Part shown: positions 62,195-64,000 of the stretch, piece by piece
Layout of the letters: each line of letters begins with the position of its first letter
How positions within the stretch are numbered: position 1 is the first letter of the stretch
NCBI GenBank assembly: GCA_964594075.1
Contig: CAZQKW010000012.1
Span: forward strand, 15,505-79,504
DNA: 64,000 bases
Reading direction: 5' to 3'
Origin: CAZQKW01 sp964594075
Lineage (GTDB): Bacteria > Desulfobacterota > WTBG01 > CAIYCZ01
Position numbers and translations under genes: made by a program
Notes under the pieces: model-generated
The model's input: only the letters and a program-made list of their open reading frames with translations
What the model was told of the DNA's origin: nothing
The model's database searches: none

Positions 62195-62392
62195 TACAAT
62201 ATGCACTGCTTGTGGTCTTTGTATTATACCCGGGCTGCGCGATCCGATTCTTAGAGTTTCGCCCCAGCCCGATGGAATCACTGTATCCATAATGGTTATT
62301 TTACCTTAGCATAGCACAGGTGATTGTGCCAATAAATTTTCTGGCATTATAATATTGCATCTGCCGCTCCTTTATATTATTACCACTGTCTT

Positions 62393-63262
62393 ATGTACGT
62401 AGGCATTATTCTCACACTTGTAACCGCTATCCTGATCGCGGCTGCTGACGCCCTCTCTAAAAAGGCCGCTGCCACGCAATCAGCCTATCTTATTTCCTTT
62501 TCGCGGTGGATTTTTGCCATGCCGGTGCTTACGCTGGTGACCATGCAGGCGAAATCATCGGTTTCAATAAGCGCCGAGGTCATTATTTGCATAGTAATAC
62601 TTATCCCGCTGGAAATCCTTGCCATGATCCTGTATGTTAAGGCAATTGCCCAATACGACCTATCCATAACGGTGCCGCTTCTCTCCCTTACGCCGCTCTT
62701 TCTTCTCGTTACCGGTTATCTTTTTCTGGGCGAAACGATAACCCCGCTCGGCATAGCCGGCGTGCTGGTTTTGCTCTCAGGGATTTACCTGATGAATTTA
62801 TCAACGCTGCGCGAAGGGCTGCTTGCTCCCTTTAAATCTGTCCTCACCAACCACGGCTCCCTGCTGGTTATTATTGTGGCAATTATTTATACGATAACTT
62901 CTACCCTCGGGAAAAAAGTTGTTCTTCTCACCGATTCTGCTTTTTTCAGCTTTTGGTATATTTTGATATTAAGTATAGGAATAATTCCGGTTATTTACTG
63001 GAAAGGAGAATCGCCTCTGCATGTTTTTAAAAACTTTAAAATAAATTTTTTAATAGGCACGCTGGTTGGCTTGTCTGCCTTCAGTCTTTTCACCGCCTAC
63101 AACCATGCGCCGGTGGCGTATGTCATTGCCATAAAACGCACCTCCATTATCTTCAGCGTCCTGCTGGGGAGGCTGATGTTTCACGAACCTGCGTTTGGAA
63201 AACGGGCGCTCGGCGCCGGTCTTGCCTTTGCCGGCGTAGTATTGATGATGGCGGGAAATTAA
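62393..63262 (+). CDS. EamA-family (DMT) membrane transporter
   Basis: A 289-residue membrane protein with about ten helices in two EamA repeats: the first covers about 1-135 (ALSKKAAATQSAYLISFSRW, VPLLSLTPLFLLVTGYLFLG) and the second about 150-285 (TSTLGKKVVLL, IIFSVLLGRLMFHEPAFGKR). Members export amino acids, nucleosides or other metabolites, or move lipids. No strong ribosome site, and the gene stands alone. Substrate unknown. Confidence 0.9.
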   Translation: MYVGIILTLVTAILIAAADALSKKAAATQSAYLISFSRWIFAMPVLTLVTMQAKSSVSISAEVIICIVILIPLEILAMILYVKAIAQYDLSITVPLLSLTPLFLLVTGYLFLGETITPLGIAGVLVLLSGIYLMNLSTLREGLLAPFKSVLTNHGSLLVIIVAIIYTITSTLGKKVVLLTDSAFFSFWYILILSIGIIPVIYWKGESPLHVFKNFKINFLIGTLVGLSAFSLFTAYNHAPVAYVIAIKRTSIIFSVLLGRLMFHEPAFGKRALGAGLAFAGVVLMMAGN

Positions 63263-63323
63263 AATGACTGGCGGTAGCGGGGGGTTTAGAAATGAACGCA
63301 AAATGTTCTGAGGCATCCAAATT

Positions 63324-63377
63324 TCACTGCTCTGGATAGTAATAAGCCGCCAAAACGCTGGTGTCCAGATACAGCAT
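63324..63377 (-). pseudogene. N-terminal fragment of a VapC-type PIN toxin
   Basis: Overlapping the antitoxin stop by one base (TGATG), the frame MLYLDTSVLAAYYYPEQ matches the start of VapC-type PIN-domain ribonucleases, with the first catalytic Asp in LDTSVL. A stop follows after 17 codons and the EamA gene end lies beyond, so the rest of the toxin is gone. Confidence 0.6.
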
Positions 63378-63614
63378 CAATATCGCTCCTCTTTTCTACC
63401 GTTACGTATCGTATGTCTCAGTGTTTTTCCTTTTACCTTTAGTGTTGAACTAAATTCAGCAAGGCTTGATAATGACATATCGTTTTTACAAGCAGAGATT
63501 AACCGGATAATCTTTTTCCCAAGTCGTGTAATATTAATTGCTTCACCCCTTTGAACCCGTTTAAACAAGGCGCTTGAATTGTTTTTTTACTTCTTTTATA
63601 TTAATTTCGAGCAT
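63377..63614 (-). pseudogene. Phd/YefM-type antitoxin with a frameshift
   Basis: From the ATG at 63614, with AGGAG six bases upstream, the frame reads MLEINIKEVKKQFKRLV and stops. Another frame continues FKRVQRGEAINITRLGKKII to 63377, the typical middle of Phd/YefM antitoxins. One base fewer in the run of seven As at 63582-63588 joins them as MLEINIKEVKNNSSALFKRV, which fits the family well. It is a broken, or possibly slippage-prone, antitoxin upstream of the truncated VapC. Confidence 0.65.
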
Positions 63615-63708
63615 AAAAGTCTCCTGAAATAAAAAAATTTTTCTAAATTATGTACACCCTTAATAAAATGCTGTCAATTCTTGAAAAAAAAGCGAAAAGA
63701 CGCTATTT

Positions 63709-63742
63709 AAAAGGCAGAAGCCATATGAGGCCTCTGCCTTTT
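63709..63742 (-). terminator. terminator of the gene entering from the right edge
   Basis: AAAAGGCAGAAGC and GCCTCTGCCTTTT pair over 13 positions with one G-U around an 8-base loop. It lies about 115 bases past the stop at 63859 on the minus strand and ends U-rich. Confidence 0.65.
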
Positions 63743-63858
63743 GCGCATGCTATTGAAAATTATTTGCCGCGTAATAAGTTGAATTAAACCGATCCAGTCT
63801 TTTTGTCGTTAATGCCACCTATGAGATGGCGATGCTATAACAAACCGCCCTCTAACTA

Positions 63859-64000
63859 TTATTTTTGATTAAGCTCTATTTTAATTTGTTGAATCGTCCC
63901 TGTTGCAGTCTGATAGTTTAAAACCAAAGCTTTTGGCTGTGGCACCGAGGATATACTATTTTTAGTTGAAAATTGAAGAAGTGGCTCCCCCGTGGCATAA
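63859..64000 (-). CDS. C-terminal end of an unidentified protein (partial)
   Basis: The minus-strand frame is open from the right edge for 46 codons to TAA at 63859-63861, ending PKALVLNYQTATGTIQQIKI then ELNQK. The composition (polar, beta-prone) is protein-like and a terminator follows, so it is probably the end of a real gene. Too little is present for a family. Confidence 0.45.
   Translation of the reverse strand, partial: YATGEPLLQFSTKNSISSVPQPKALVLNYQTATGTIQQIKIELNQK

Noticed and set aside
63324..63377. Selenocysteine reading of the in-frame TGA after the VapC start, given that selA is in the window
   Set aside because: The sequence after the TGA has no PIN-domain similarity and leads into the end of the EamA gene region; truncation is simpler.
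1..64000. CRISPR arrays, tRNA or rRNA genes, and intact insertion sequences
   Set aside because: I read the intergenic stretches for regular spaced repeats, TpsiC-loop words and transposase-like frames and found none convincing.

Overview
The window reads as chromosomal DNA from a Gram-negative, anaerobic or microaerobic bacterium. Outer-membrane functions (a TolC-type efflux channel, an MCE/Mla lipid transport operon, many lipoproteins and signal peptides) show a diderm envelope. Two tungsten-type aldehyde:ferredoxin oxidoreductases, a corrinoid methyl-transfer operon, a rubredoxin-like protein, selA and an FeS aldo/keto reductase point to anaerobic metabolism. The phylum cannot be fixed from sequence alone. 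A Desulfobacterota- or Omnitrophota-like lineage is a guess. I see no prophage, CRISPR array, rRNA, tRNA or intact insertion sequence.

Layout. 1-2600: minus-strand tolC-marR-RND adaptor operon with a candidate MarR operator. 2700-5230: minus-strand ferredoxin, MoaD-like protein and aldehyde oxidoreductase. 5740-9780: mscL with a zinc-ribbon tail, then an mlaE-mlaF-mlaD-pqiC-like operon closed by a strong terminator. 9980-12000: small exported or cysteine-rich proteins and a DUF3313 protein. 12357-15386: radical SAM/SPASM, glycosyltransferase and membrane-anchored phosphoesterase with overlapping ends. 15530-19280: TetR regulator with twin operators and a corrinoid protein / MttB-like / MtrH-like trio. 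19380-22905: aquaporin, secreted proteins, a DUF1460 amidase and a 54-residue rubredoxin-like protein. 22908-31541: minus-strand housekeeping block (selA, HNH nuclease, rluD, coaE, a decayed toxin-antitoxin locus, rho, rpmE, prfA, prmC). 31707-37319: sugar epimerase, small envelope proteins, PilZ protein, DUF6599 protein and exported aldo/keto reductase. 37751-42712: carB, an isochorismatase-like hydrolase, a small membrane protein and a flavodoxin. 42824-46969: second TetR, second aldehyde oxidoreductase and a CrtI-like FAD enzyme. 47171-55010: five consecutive exported proteins. 55598-63262: secreted protein, DUF2939 protein, SPFH/zinc-ribbon pair, ftsH, cupredoxin and EamA transporter. 63324-64000: a broken Phd/VapC locus and the C-terminal end of a further gene.

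How the genes may work together. The corrinoid operon should move methyl groups from a methylated amine to a corrinoid protein and on to a tetrahydrofolate-type carrier. The same palindrome lies in front of the regulator and in front of the operon, so the regulatory logic can be read directly. The most unusual region is 42.8-55.0 kb: a TetR-controlled aldehyde oxidoreductase/FAD oxidoreductase pair followed by a Tat-type orphan, a ferrochelatase-like lipoprotein, a Tat-type class V PLP enzyme, a renal-dipeptidase lipoprotein and a calcium-repeat C45 hydrolase. All point the same way and all but the first two carry export signals, which suggests an extracytoplasmic amide or peptide processing route. 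That function is inference.
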